DNA of 64,000 nt from assembly GCA_031277535.1 (NCBI GenBank), contig JAITMD010000003.1, positions 62,001-126,000 of the forward strand, in the 5' to 3' direction. The stretch's first letter is position 1, and every line of letters starts with the position of its first letter. The notes beneath the pieces were generated by a model. The model made no database searches. It was not told the DNA's origin and was given only the letters and a program-made list of their open reading frames with translations. Position numbers and translations under genes: made by a program. This DNA is from Flavobacteriaceae bacterium. GTDB lineage: Bacteria; Bacteroidota; Bacteroidia; Flavobacteriales; Flavobacteriaceae. Positions 26,642 through 34,842 of this stretch are shown in pieces.

Positions 26642-28501
26642 GTGAATTATTTATCAGTTGAAAATATAGCGAAATCATTTGGGGCACATACTTTATTTGA
26701 AGATGTGTCTTTTGGTATTAATAAAGATCAAAAGGTAGCATTTGTTGCGAAAAATGGATCAGGTAAAACGACCATATTAAAAATATTGACTGGAGAAGAA
26801 TTTCCAGATGCAGGACAGGTGGTTATTCGTAAAGATATACGTATGGAGTTTTTGTCTCAAGAACCTCATTTGCAAGATGAACTAACAATTGAAGAAAGTA
26901 TTTTTGCTTCGGATATTGATATTTTGAAAGTAATAAGTGAATATGAAAAAGCATTAGAAAATCCTGAAGATACAGAGGCTTATCAAAAAGCTTATGAAAA
27001 GATGGAAATAAACAATGCTTGGGATTTTGAAACACAGTACAAGCAAATTTTATTCAGGTTAAAATTAGATGACTTGAAGTTAAAGGTAAAAAGTTTATCA
27101 GGAGGGCAACGCAAACGTTTGGCTCTGGCTATGATTTTGATTAAACGTCCTGATTTATTGATCTTAGATGAACCAACTAACCATTTGGATCTGGAAATGA
27201 TTGAGTGGTTAGAGAATTATTTTGCAAAGGAAAATATTACATTGTTTATGGTTACGCACGACCGTTATTTTTTGGAGCGTGTATGTAATGAAATTATAGA
27301 ATTAGATAATGGTAAAATATATCAATACAAAGGGAACTATTCTTATTATTTAACAAAGAAAGAAGAGCGCATTGCAGCAGAGAATGCAAGTATTGATAAA
27401 GCACAAAATTTATTTGTTAAAGAATTGTCATGGATGCGCCGTCAGCCTAAGGCACGTACTACAAAATCAAAATCACGAATCGATGATTTTTACGATATTA
27501 AAGAGAAAGCTCATAGTCGTCGTAAAGAGCATCAAGTAGAGCTTGAGATTAATATGGAACGTATGGGAAGTAAGATTGTTGAGGTGCACAAAGTGAATAA
27601 GGTTTTTAATGATAAAGTAATTTTAAAAGACTATAATTATTCATTCAATAAAGGCGAACGCATAGGGATAATTGGAAAGAATGGTACAGGAAAATCAACG
27701 TTTCTAAATTTATTGACACAAAGTATACAAGCTGATAGTGGAAAAGTAGTTGTTGGAGAAACGATAAAGATTGGTTATTACACACAAGGAGGAATTGCTG
27801 TAAAACACGACCAGAAGGTTATTGATGTTATTAAAGAGTTTGGTGAGTATATTCCATTGGCAAAAGGGAGATCTATATCTGCAGCTCAATTGTTAGAACG
27901 TTTTTTGTTTGATAGAAAGAAACAACATGATTTTGTTGAGAAATTGAGTGGAGGAGAACTAAAGCGTTTGTATTTGTGCACTGTTTTGATTCAAAATCCT
28001 AATTTCTTGATTTTGGATGAGCCGACAAATGATTTAGATATTGTAACATTAAATGTGTTGGAAAGCTTTTTATTGGATTATCCAGGATGTTTAGTAGTTG
28101 TATCTCACGATAGATATTTTATGGATAAAATAGTTGATCATTTATTCGTATTTAGAGGAGAGGGAGTAATTGAAGATTTTCCAGGTAACTATTCAGACTT
28201 TAGAGTTTATGAAGATAGTATTGAGCCAATAAAAGAAGAACAACCGAAAGAGAAGGTTAATTGGAAAGAAAGTCAAGTGAAAAATGGCTTGTCTTTTCAA
28301 GAACAAAAAGAGTATCAAAAGCTGGAAAGAGAAATCGCAAAACTTGAAGAAAAGAAGAGTGATATTGAACAGTTGTTTTCGGATGGAAAAGTAGGAGATG
28401 ATGAAATTGAGAAACGTGCAAATGAGCTTCAGAAAATTTTGATAGAATTAGAAGAAAAAGAAGAAAAATGGTTTGAATTATCAGCCAAAATGGAAGAGTA
28501 A
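26642..28501 (+). CDS. ABC-F family ATPase (Uup-like)
   Basis: A soluble 619-residue protein with two ATP-binding cassettes and no membrane part: Walker A AKNGSGKTT and GKNGTGKST, signatures LSGGQRKRLALA and LSGGELKRLYL, Walker B LLILDEPTNHLDL and FLILDEPTNDLDI, and a linker with the ABC-F pattern between the cassettes. The last 80 residues form a coiled coil (KEYQKLEREIAKLEEKK..), typical of Uup, which in E. coli binds branched DNA and the ribosome. GTG is the start. It is monocistronic. Confidence 0.93.
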   Translation: MNYLSVENIAKSFGAHTLFEDVSFGINKDQKVAFVAKNGSGKTTILKILTGEEFPDAGQVVIRKDIRMEFLSQEPHLQDELTIEESIFASDIDILKVISEYEKALENPEDTEAYQKAYEKMEINNAWDFETQYKQILFRLKLDDLKLKVKSLSGGQRKRLALAMILIKRPDLLILDEPTNHLDLEMIEWLENYFAKENITLFMVTHDRYFLERVCNEIIELDNGKIYQYKGNYSYYLTKKEERIAAENASIDKAQNLFVKELSWMRRQPKARTTKSKSRIDDFYDIKEKAHSRRKEHQVELEINMERMGSKIVEVHKVNKVFNDKVILKDYNYSFNKGERIGIIGKNGTGKSTFLNLLTQSIQADSGKVVVGETIKIGYYTQGGIAVKHDQKVIDVIKEFGEYIPLAKGRSISAAQLLERFLFDRKKQHDFVEKLSGGELKRLYLCTVLIQNPNFLILDEPTNDLDIVTLNVLESFLLDYPGCLVVVSHDRYFMDKIVDHLFVFRGEGVIEDFPGNYSDFRVYEDSIEPIKEEQPKEKVNWKESQVKNGLSFQEQKEYQKLEREIAKLEEKKSDIEQLFSDGKVGDDEIEKRANELQKILIELEEKEEKWFELSAKMEE

Positions 28502-28523
28502 TAAACCTATTTAATGCAAAGAT

Positions 28524-28562
28524 AAAAGCCCAGATATTTTTTGAAATATTTGGGCTTTTTGT
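28524..28562 (+). terminator. Terminator after the ABC-F gene
   Basis: Stem AAAGCCCAGATATTT/AAATATTTGGGCTTT with one G-T pair, a four-base loop and a T-run. Confidence 0.85.
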
Positions 28563-28744
28563 TTCTTTTTTTAGGTGTTAAATGTATGGGTTGCCCTTTA
28601 ATTTAAGAAAATTATATTTTCTTTACAAGAAAAAGTTTAAAAAAGTATTTTTTGTAATTAATTGATTTTTAGATTATTAATTTTTAAAAATGTTAAAAAA
28701 ACTATTTTTAACGTATAAAAAATAGGTTTGTTGAAAAAACGAGG

Positions 28745-28752
28745 TAAATTTG
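28745..28752 (+). promoter_or_regulatory. -7 element of the lysozyme-like gene
   Basis: TAAATTTG, 46 bases before the ATG at 28799. The TTG triplets just upstream are too close (about 14 bases or less), so no -33 is assigned. Confidence 0.4.
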
Positions 28753-28798
28753 TACTCAGAAATTTCAAGTTGTGACAGGGCTTGAGAAATTGAAATTA

Positions 28799-29452
28799 AT
28801 GAGAAAAAAATGTTCTTTTATTATCGGATTAGCACTAATTACAGGAGGTGTAGTTTCAGGGTTTAAGAAGTACGAAACTTTAGTTTTAGAAGAGTACAAA
28901 ATCTTGCCAGAGGGACCACTTTCTTATGATTTTCCAAGCTTAGATAAGCAAGTTGAAGAAACGGAAAAATCAGATGATTTATTAGTGCCATTCACGGGTA
29001 AAACTTACGTTGGATTTAAACAAGCATTGGCAGTTCGTGAATCATACGGACTTTATGATATTGTAAATTCATTCGGTTACATGGGTAAGTATCAATTCGG
29101 AAAATTGGCATTGCGTTCAATTGGAGTTTTTGATGCAAAAGAGTTTTTAAGTAATCCAGAAATGCAAGAAAAAGCTTTTGATGCTTTAATTGCAAAAAAT
29201 AAATGGATCTTAAAAAATGAGATCAACAAGTATGTTGGACGAAATATTGGAGGAGTAAGAATTACAGAATCTGGTATTTTAGCAGCAGCTCATTTAGGAG
29301 GAGCTGGATCAGTAAAGCGATTTTTGAATAGTAATGGTCAGAGAAAATTCAACGATGGTTATGGAACGTCTATAGGTTCTTACTTGAAATTGTTTAGTGG
29401 TTATGACACTTCAGAAATAGAAGCAGAGAAAGATCCAATGGTAATGATCTAA
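28799..29452 (+). CDS. Lysozyme-like fold secreted/envelope protein
   Basis: A 217-residue product with an N-terminal hydrophobic signal or anchor (MRKKCSFIIGLALITGGVVSG). The body (about 75-200) looks like a lysozyme/transglycosylase fold: a Glu in LAVRESYGLYDIVNSFG, the GKYQFG turn, and LAAAHLGGAGSVKRFL. Flavobacterial relatives are often named peptidoglycan-binding protein LysM, although no LysM motif is visible here. The Glu could be catalytic; that is inference. The longer frame from a GTG at 28772 adds nine residues before the signal sequence and is rejected. A terminator follows. Confidence 0.75.
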   Translation: MRKKCSFIIGLALITGGVVSGFKKYETLVLEEYKILPEGPLSYDFPSLDKQVEETEKSDDLLVPFTGKTYVGFKQALAVRESYGLYDIVNSFGYMGKYQFGKLALRSIGVFDAKEFLSNPEMQEKAFDALIAKNKWILKNEINKYVGRNIGGVRITESGILAAAHLGGAGSVKRFLNSNGQRKFNDGYGTSIGSYLKLFSGYDTSEIEAEKDPMVMI

Positions 29453-29472
29453 TTAGAGAAGAAATAGTGAGA

Positions 29473-29507
29473 AGAGAAGTCTATGTGTAATAGACTTCTC
29501 TTTTTTT
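29473..29507 (+). terminator. Terminator after the lysozyme-like gene
   Basis: A perfect 11-bp stem (AGAGAAGTCTA / TAGACTTCTCT), seven-base loop, T-run. Confidence 0.85.
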
Positions 29508-29519
29508 GTAAAAAAAAGG

Positions 29520-29549
29520 TTGTGTATCAAAAAAATCATTCTACCTTTG
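29520..29549 (+). promoter_or_regulatory. Promoter of the trp leader/trpB unit
   Basis: TTG (29520-29522), 19 bases, TACCTTTG (29542-29549): a full -33/-7 pair, 22 bases before the leader peptide ATG. Confidence 0.8.
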
Positions 29550-29571
29550 TCACTCAAAACTAAAAGAAAAA

Positions 29572-29652
29572 ATGAATTTAATTCTTACTAATACTTGGTG
29601 GTGGACTCAACTTACGAAAGCACGTCGTGAGCAGTCCTTGCTATGTATATAA
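29572..29652 (+). CDS. trpL: trp operon leader peptide
   Basis: A 26-codon frame with three consecutive Trp codons (codons 9-11, TGG TGG TGG) begins 22 bases after a perfect promoter and ends at TAA 29650-29652. A strong terminator follows at 29685-29720 and trpB 38 bases after that. This is the layout of classical ribosome-mediated attenuation: when charged tRNA-Trp is scarce the ribosome stalls at codons 9-11 and transcription reads into trpB. The peptide is too short to act as an enzyme. Two Arg codons follow (codons 18-19). I could not identify by eye the alternative antiterminator pairing. Confidence 0.88.
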   Translation: MNLILTNTWWWTQLTKARREQSLLCI

Positions 29653-29684
29653 GTTTTAATTTATTTAAAAAATATATAAGTATT

Positions 29685-29720
29685 AAAAAGGCTTGTCTGT
29701 ACGACAAGCCTTTTTTTTTT
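29685..29720 (+). terminator. Attenuator terminator of trpB
   Basis: A perfect 13-bp stem (AAAAAGGCTTGTC / GACAAGCCTTTTT), five-base loop and ten T in a row, between the trp leader peptide and trpB. Confidence 0.88.
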
Positions 29721-29757
29721 GCTTTTAACTCAAGTAATTTAATTTATACATATTAAT

Positions 29758-30939
29758 ATGAAGTATCAAGTAGATCAGAACGGATTTTATGGCAACTATG
29801 GAGGTGCATTTGTGCCTCCTGCTTTAGAAGAAGTAATTCAAAAATTGCAAGTAGATTATTTGCCAATAATGCAAGAGGATAGTTTTCAGAAAGAAATGCA
29901 GCAATTGTTAGAAGATTATGTAGGTAGGCCTACTCCTCTTTATTTTGCTAAGCGACTATCTGAGAAGTATAATACAAAAGTGTATTTAAAACGTGAAGAC
30001 TTGTGTCATACAGGAGCACATAAAATAAATAATACAATAGGACAAATACTGTTGGCAAAGCGTTTAGGGAAAAATAAGATTGTTGCAGAAACAGGAGCAG
30101 GACAACATGGGGTGGCAACTGCAACAGTATGTGCATTGATGGGAATGGAGTGTATTGTATATATGGGAGCTCTTGATATAGAACGACAAGCACCTAATGT
30201 GGCACGTATGAAAATGTTGGGAGCAGAGGTTCGTGCAGCACAATCAGGTTCTAAAACATTAAAAGAGGCAGTAGATGAAGCATTAATGTACTGGATAGAT
30301 AATGCAGAGGATACTTTTTATTTGTTAGGATCTGCAGTAGGGCCACACCCTTATCCTGATATGGTAAGTCGTTTTCAATCTGTTATTTCAAAAGAAATTC
30401 AAAAACAGTTGCAAGAAAAAGAAGGTAGAGATTATCCTGATTATGTTATTGCTTGTGTAGGGGGAGGTAGTAATGCAATAGGTGCATTCTATCAATATTT
30501 AGAGAATGAAAAAGTAAAATTGATTGTTGCAGAAGGAGGTGGTAAAGGAATTGATACAAATGATACAGCAGCTACTTCTTTTGTAGGAAAACCAGGTGTA
30601 CTACATGGAAGTAGAACATTATATATGCAAGATGAGGTAGGTGAACCTCTGGAAGCGTATTCAATTTCAGCAGGATTAGATTATCCAGGTTTTGGCCCTT
30701 TGTATGCTTATATGAAAGAAATGGAACGTGTAGCATTTTTTGCGATAAAAGATAATGAGGCTATGCAAGCAGGGTTAAATTTGTGCAGAGAAGAGGGGAT
30801 AATACCAGCTATAGAAAGTTCACATGCTTTGGCTGTATTGGAACAGAAAAATTTTGAACCTACAGATGTCGTAGTGATTAATTTGTCGGGAAGAGGAGAT
30901 AAAGATTTAGAGAATTATAGAACATATTTTAATTTTTAA
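29758..30939 (+). CDS. trpB: Tryptophan synthase beta chain
   Basis: Pyridoxal-phosphate enzyme that joins indole and L-serine to L-tryptophan. The 393 residues contain the PLP-lysine Lys89 in HTGAHKINN, the GAGQHGVATA block, the phosphate-binding GGGSNAIG, and the C-terminal SSHALAV / NLSGRGDKD motifs, so it is the canonical TrpB1 form. It starts 37 bases after the attenuator terminator. No other trp gene is adjacent: a terminator follows within 60 bases and the next genes are unrelated, so trpA and the rest are elsewhere or absent. Confidence 0.97.
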   Translation: MKYQVDQNGFYGNYGGAFVPPALEEVIQKLQVDYLPIMQEDSFQKEMQQLLEDYVGRPTPLYFAKRLSEKYNTKVYLKREDLCHTGAHKINNTIGQILLAKRLGKNKIVAETGAGQHGVATATVCALMGMECIVYMGALDIERQAPNVARMKMLGAEVRAAQSGSKTLKEAVDEALMYWIDNAEDTFYLLGSAVGPHPYPDMVSRFQSVISKEIQKQLQEKEGRDYPDYVIACVGGGSNAIGAFYQYLENEKVKLIVAEGGGKGIDTNDTAATSFVGKPGVLHGSRTLYMQDEVGEPLEAYSISAGLDYPGFGPLYAYMKEMERVAFFAIKDNEAMQAGLNLCREEGIIPAIESSHALAVLEQKNFEPTDVVVINLSGRGDKDLENYRTYFNF

Positions 30940-30996
30940 TTAGTTAATAATAATATCGAACGCCTATGAAGTGAAATAGTTTAAGTTATAGTCTAT

Positions 30997-31039
30997 AAAA
31001 GAGTCTGTTTTTTTTTAAAAAAATTAGACTCTTTTTTTT
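30997..31039 (+). terminator. Terminator after trpB
   Basis: Stem AAAAGAGTCT/AGACTCTTTT with a long A/T-only loop and a T-run; it confirms that trpB is a single-gene unit. Confidence 0.75.
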
Positions 31040-31218
31040 AACTATTGCCTAAGTACTATTATGTTTTTAGACAGAAGGTTGGGAAGCAAGTTTATTTATT
31101 CGATCTGTTGGTATTTGAAGTAATATTAGGTTGTAAAGACTTTATATGTTGTGATTTTTAAGTCTAAAAAGAAAAGAAAAATACAAGTCTGTTTTTAGGT
31201 AGATTGATATAAAGTAAG

Positions 31219-31226
31219 TATATTTG
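31219..31226 (+). promoter_or_regulatory. -7 element of the 58-residue membrane protein gene
   Basis: TATATTTG, 33 bases before the ATG at 31259; no -33 TTG at normal spacing. Confidence 0.45.
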
Positions 31227-31258
31227 GGGCGTATATACAAAAACTAAATCCGGAAAAC

Positions 31259-31435
31259 ATGTTTGAATTTCAACAGTATTTGGCTTTTATCGTAGGAATG
31301 ACAGTTATTACTATGGCATTCTGGCTTTTAATTTTCCTTGTTGGATTTGCTTCTTATTGGGCAGTAGGTGGAACAAGAGAATTCTTAAAAGAGAAAAAAG
31401 CTAAGAAACAGCAGTTAGAAGAAAGTCAAATGTAA
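31259..31435 (+). CDS. Small single-pass membrane protein (58 residues)
   Basis: A complete frame with ATG start, a -7 element upstream and its own terminator downstream. The product begins FEFQQYLAFIVGM, has one membrane helix of about 25 residues (LAFIVGM... to ...FLVGFASYW), a GGTRE turn and a highly charged Lys/Glu/Gln tail of about 18 residues. I do not recognise a family. The topology (short outside or periplasmic N-terminus, basic cytoplasmic tail) resembles small regulatory or assembly subunits of membrane complexes, but nothing next to it suggests a partner. Confidence 0.75.
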   Translation: MFEFQQYLAFIVGMTVITMAFWLLIFLVGFASYWAVGGTREFLKEKKAKKQQLEESQM

Positions 31436-31454
31436 GATTTGATTAACAAAAGAT

Positions 31455-31489
31455 AAAGAGAGTGTCAGTTATGGTACTCTCTTTTTTTG
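31455..31489 (+). terminator. Terminator after the small membrane protein gene
   Basis: Stem AAAGAGAGT/ACTCTCTTT with a 12-base loop and seven T. It lies inside the upstream extension of the SDR reading frame, which argues against that extension being translated. Confidence 0.8.
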
Positions 31490-31521
31490 TATATTTAACC
31501 AACGGACAAAAAATAAAAGTT

Positions 31522-32394
31522 ATGAGTTATACAGAAAAAATGTTACCTACAGGGGCGTTGAAAGATAAAGTGATTATTGTGACAGGAGGAGGAAGTGGAT
31601 TAGGGAAGTCTATGACAAAATACTTTATGGAACTTGGAGCAAAGGTGGTTATTACTTCAAGAGATATTGAAAAATTGAAGACTACTGCTACAGAATTGAT
31701 AGAAGAAACTAAAGGAATTTGTATGCCTTTGGCTTGTGATGTACGTCATTATGATGAGGTAGAGGCAATGGTTGGTCAAGTAATAAAAACTTATGGGACA
31801 GTTGATGTTTTGTTGAATAATGCGGCGGGTAATTTTATTTCACCAACAGAACGATTATCTGCTAATGCTTTTGATACAATTATAGATATTGTTTTAAAAG
31901 GGACAAAAAATTGTACGTTGGCTTGTGGTAAACATTGGATTAACACAGGAGAGAAAAATAAAGTAGTTTTGAATATAACAACTACTTATGCATGGACAGG
32001 CTCTGCCTACGTTGTTCCATCTGCCACAGCCAAAGCAGGTGTTTTGGCGATGACTCGTAGTTTAGCAGTAGAATGGGCAAGATATGGCATACGAACAAAT
32101 GCGATTGCTCCAGGACCATTTCCAACAAAAGGAGCATGGGATCGATTATTACCAGGTGACTTAAAAGAAAAGTTTGATTTAACTAAAAAAATTCCATTGA
32201 GAAGAGTTGGGGAACATCAAGAATTAGCAAATTTGGCTGCATACTTAGTTTCTGATTTTTCGAGCTTTATTAATGGAGAAGTTGTAACAATAGATGGAGG
32301 AGAGTGGTTGCAAGGAGCAGGAGAATTTAATATGTTAGAACAGATTCCTACCGAATTATGGGATATGTTAGAATCTCAAATACGTAAAAAATAG
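31522..32394 (+). CDS. SDR oxidoreductase, 2,4-dienoyl-CoA reductase-like
   Basis: A 290-residue NAD(P)H-dependent enzyme. Nucleotide-binding motif TGGGSGLG (21-28), NNAAGNF, and the active-site region YVVPSATAKAGVLAM, where the usual Tyr-x3-Lys is replaced by a Ser-x3-Lys arrangement as in mitochondrial 2,4-dienoyl-CoA reductase. The C-terminal half (GPFPTKGAWDRL, RRVGEHQELANLAAYL, SSFINGEVVTIDGGEW) is also DECR-like. It should reduce 2,4-dienoyl-CoA from unsaturated fatty acids. The ATG at 31522 is chosen because the upstream part of the frame overlaps a terminator. Confidence 0.87.
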   Translation: MSYTEKMLPTGALKDKVIIVTGGGSGLGKSMTKYFMELGAKVVITSRDIEKLKTTATELIEETKGICMPLACDVRHYDEVEAMVGQVIKTYGTVDVLLNNAAGNFISPTERLSANAFDTIIDIVLKGTKNCTLACGKHWINTGEKNKVVLNITTTYAWTGSAYVVPSATAKAGVLAMTRSLAVEWARYGIRTNAIAPGPFPTKGAWDRLLPGDLKEKFDLTKKIPLRRVGEHQELANLAAYLVSDFSSFINGEVVTIDGGEWLQGAGEFNMLEQIPTELWDMLESQIRKK

Positions 32395-32411
32395 ATTTAA
32401 TATTTTATTGG

Positions 32412-32453
32412 AAATAAAAGTGTTACATTTTTTTAGTAACACTTTTATTTTTT
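32412..32453 (+). terminator. Terminator after the SDR gene
   Basis: A perfect 15-bp stem (AAATAAAAGTGTTAC / GTAACACTTTTATTT), loop of nine bases, T-run. Confidence 0.85.
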
Positions 32454-32551
32454 GTGTAAAAAGGAGATTTGTGAATTAAAAAGTTGGTAAAATAGATTTT
32501 ATAAAACCGTAAATAATTGTATTTTTACGACTTAAAATATTTTTTAAGAAA

Positions 32552-33316
32552 ATGGGGAAAATCATTGCTGTCGCAAATCAGAAGGGTGGAGTTGGAAAAA
32601 CTACAACCTCTGTAAATTTGGCTGCTTCGCTGGGAGTATTAGAAAAGAAAGTGTTGTTGATCGATGCAGATCCACAGGCGAATGCTACTTCTGGATTAGG
32701 TGTAGATGTAGAGGAAGTAGGAATAGGTACATACGAGATTTTAGAGCACAGTTATAAGCCTGAAGAAGCTATAGTTGGGTGTAGTGCACCGAATGTGTAT
32801 CTTATACCTGCACACATTGATTTAGTTGCCATTGAAATAGAATTAGTTGATAAAAAAAACAGAGAGTATATGCTGAAAGAAGCATTGCAATCTATTAAAA
32901 ATCAATATGATTATATTATTATAGATTGTGCACCTTCTTTAGGGTTGCTTACTTTAAATGCATTGACAGCTGCGGATTCTGTGGTAATACCTATACAGTG
33001 TGAATATTTTGCCTTAGAAGGTTTAGGTAAATTATTGAACACAATAAAAAGTGTACAAAAAATACACAATCCAGATTTAGATATTGAAGGTTTACTATTG
33101 ACCATGTATGATTCTCGTTTACGTTTATCAAATCAAGTGGTTGAAGAAGTACAAAAACATTTTAATGATATGGTTTTTGAAACTATTATACAACGAAATG
33201 TAAAGCTGAGTGAAGCGCCAAGTTTTGGTGAAAGTATTATTAATTATGATGCTACAAGTAAAGGAGCAACAAATTATTTGAACTTAGCAGAAGAAATTAT
33301 AAATAAGAATAAATAG
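32552..33316 (+). CDS. parA: Chromosome-partitioning ATPase ParA (Soj)
   Basis: A 254-residue deviant-Walker ATPase that forms dynamic gradients on the nucleoid for segregation of parS-bound ParB. Deviant Walker A KGGVGKTT (11-18) with the signature Lys, then LLIDADPQANATSGLG and the YIIIDCAPSLGLLTLNAL block. It is chromosomal in type (no N-terminal HTH). It leads the run parA-parB-DUF5683-dapB-lepB-wbqC, all on one strand with short gaps, probably one transcript. Confidence 0.96.
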   Translation: MGKIIAVANQKGGVGKTTTSVNLAASLGVLEKKVLLIDADPQANATSGLGVDVEEVGIGTYEILEHSYKPEEAIVGCSAPNVYLIPAHIDLVAIEIELVDKKNREYMLKEALQSIKNQYDYIIIDCAPSLGLLTLNALTAADSVVIPIQCEYFALEGLGKLLNTIKSVQKIHNPDLDIEGLLLTMYDSRLRLSNQVVEEVQKHFNDMVFETIIQRNVKLSEAPSFGESIINYDATSKGATNYLNLAEEIINKNK

Positions 33317-33341
33317 CAATATAGTCGAGAAGTAAGTTATT

Positions 33342-34247
33342 ATGGCAAAGGCAATTAAAAAACAAGCTTTAGGGAGGGGATTATCAGCGCTGTTGAAAGA
33401 TCCTGATAATGATATAAAATCCATTGAGGATACAAATGCGGATAAGGTTGTTGGTAGTATTATTGAATTAGATCTTGATTCAATTGAGATTAATCCTTTT
33501 CAGCCTCGTACAAATTTTAATGAAGAATCATTAAATGAATTAGCTACAAGTATAAAAGAGCTTGGTGTAATTCAACCTATTACTGTTCGAAAAATAGCTT
33601 TTAATAAGTATCAATTAATATCAGGAGAGCGACGTTTAAGAGCTTGTAAATTGATAGGATTGGATACTGTACCAGCCTATATTCGCATTGCCAATGATAA
33701 TGATTCATTGACAATGGCGTTAGTTGAAAATATTCAACGTCATGATTTAGATCCAATTGAAATTGCGATGTCATATCACCGTTTGATGGAAGAAATAGAT
33801 TTAACACAAGAACAAGTAAGTGATAGAGTAGGTAAAAAGCGATCTACTATTGCTAATTATTTACGTTTATTGCGTTTAGATCCAATTATTCAAACAGGTA
33901 TAAGAGATGGCTTCATTTCTATGGGACATGGTAGGGCAATTATTAATATTGAAGATTTAGATGTTCAAGCAGATATCTATCATAAAATTATAACTGATAA
34001 TTTGTCTGTTAGAGAGACAGAAGCATTAGTTAAACATTACCAAGAAAGTTTAAGAAGAGGAGAAGTAACTTCGGTTTCAAATAAACCACAACAATATGTA
34101 TTACCAGAAAGATATAGTAAGTCTTTTGGTAACTTTTTTGGTGCAAAAGTAGATATCAAAGTGAATAATAGTGGAAAAGGGAAAATTTCAATTCCTTTCC
34201 ATTCAGAAGAAGATTTAAATAGAATTATCAAATTATTAGAGAATTAG
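33342..34247 (+). CDS. parB: Chromosome-partitioning protein ParB (Spo0J)
   Basis: A 301-residue DNA-binding CTPase. The ParB/Srx domain shows INPFQPRTNF, the GERRLRACKLIG arginine patch and ALVENIQRHDLDPIEIA; an HTH follows (TQEQVSDRVGKKRSTIANYLRLL). The C-terminal dimerisation part ends near KISIPFHSEEDLNRIIKLL. It begins 25 bases after parA, and its stop codon overlaps the GTG of the next gene by one base. No parS site was searched systematically. Confidence 0.96.
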   Translation: MAKAIKKQALGRGLSALLKDPDNDIKSIEDTNADKVVGSIIELDLDSIEINPFQPRTNFNEESLNELATSIKELGVIQPITVRKIAFNKYQLISGERRLRACKLIGLDTVPAYIRIANDNDSLTMALVENIQRHDLDPIEIAMSYHRLMEEIDLTQEQVSDRVGKKRSTIANYLRLLRLDPIIQTGIRDGFISMGHGRAIINIEDLDVQADIYHKIITDNLSVRETEALVKHYQESLRRGEVTSVSNKPQQYVLPERYSKSFGNFFGAKVDIKVNNSGKGKISIPFHSEEDLNRIIKLLEN

Positions 34248-34828
34248 TGAGAAATAAACTCTTTATAATTTCTTTTCTTTTCTTAGCTATTTGTAATCAA
34301 GTAGTAGGGCAAGAATTGGAAGGGAAAATAGTAGAAGAAGAAAAGATAGAGTTACTTGATGATGTGGTTAGTGATCCTGTAGCTCCATCGAGGGCAGCAT
34401 TTTACAGTTCAATTGTTCCTGGTTTAGGACAGATTTACAATAAAAAATATTGGAAAGTTCCTTTGGTTTATGCTGGAATGGGTGTGCCTATTTACTTTTG
34501 GGCAGATAATCAGCGTAATTATGTTCGTTATCGCGATGAGTATAAAAGAAGATTACAAGGAATAAAAGATACTTCTGATCCTACGTTTGGAGGGTTGGAT
34601 GATCAACGTTTAATAGATGCACAGAATTATTATAGAAGAAGTAGAGATTTGTCTGTAGTAATTACTATAGGAGTGTATATTTTAAGTATTGTTGATGCAA
34701 ATGTTGATGCGCATTTAATGCAATTTAATGTAAATGATAAATTAACTATAAAACCAGCATTTGAGCTAAATCCAATGGATATGAATAATCAATATCAGTA
34801 TGCGATTAATGTTCAATATCGATTTTAA
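34247..34828 (+). CDS. DUF5683 membrane protein of the parAB-dapB cluster
   Basis: A 193-residue protein with an N-terminal signal peptide (NKLFIISFLFLAICNQVVGQ), a conserved SRAAFYSSIVPGLGQIYNKKYWKVP block, one or two membrane helices (VYAGMGVPIYFW and LSVVITIGVYILSIVDANVDAHL) and a terminal beta-rich segment. This matches DUF5683 proteins, which sit between parB and dapB in many flavobacteria. The function is not known; association with the outer or inner membrane is inferred. The start is a GTG overlapping the parB stop by one base. Confidence 0.87.
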   Translation: MRNKLFIISFLFLAICNQVVGQELEGKIVEEEKIELLDDVVSDPVAPSRAAFYSSIVPGLGQIYNKKYWKVPLVYAGMGVPIYFWADNQRNYVRYRDEYKRRLQGIKDTSDPTFGGLDDQRLIDAQNYYRRSRDLSVVITIGVYILSIVDANVDAHLMQFNVNDKLTIKPAFELNPMDMNNQYQYAINVQYRF

Positions 34829-34842
34829 TACATATTAAATTT

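Noticed and set aside
28692..28712. Inverted repeat GTTAAAAA/TTTTTAAC
   Set aside because: Made almost only of A and T in a region with the same composition; expected by chance.
31462..31521. Upstream start for the SDR gene
   Set aside because: This part of the frame overlaps the terminator of the preceding small gene and has no match to the family.
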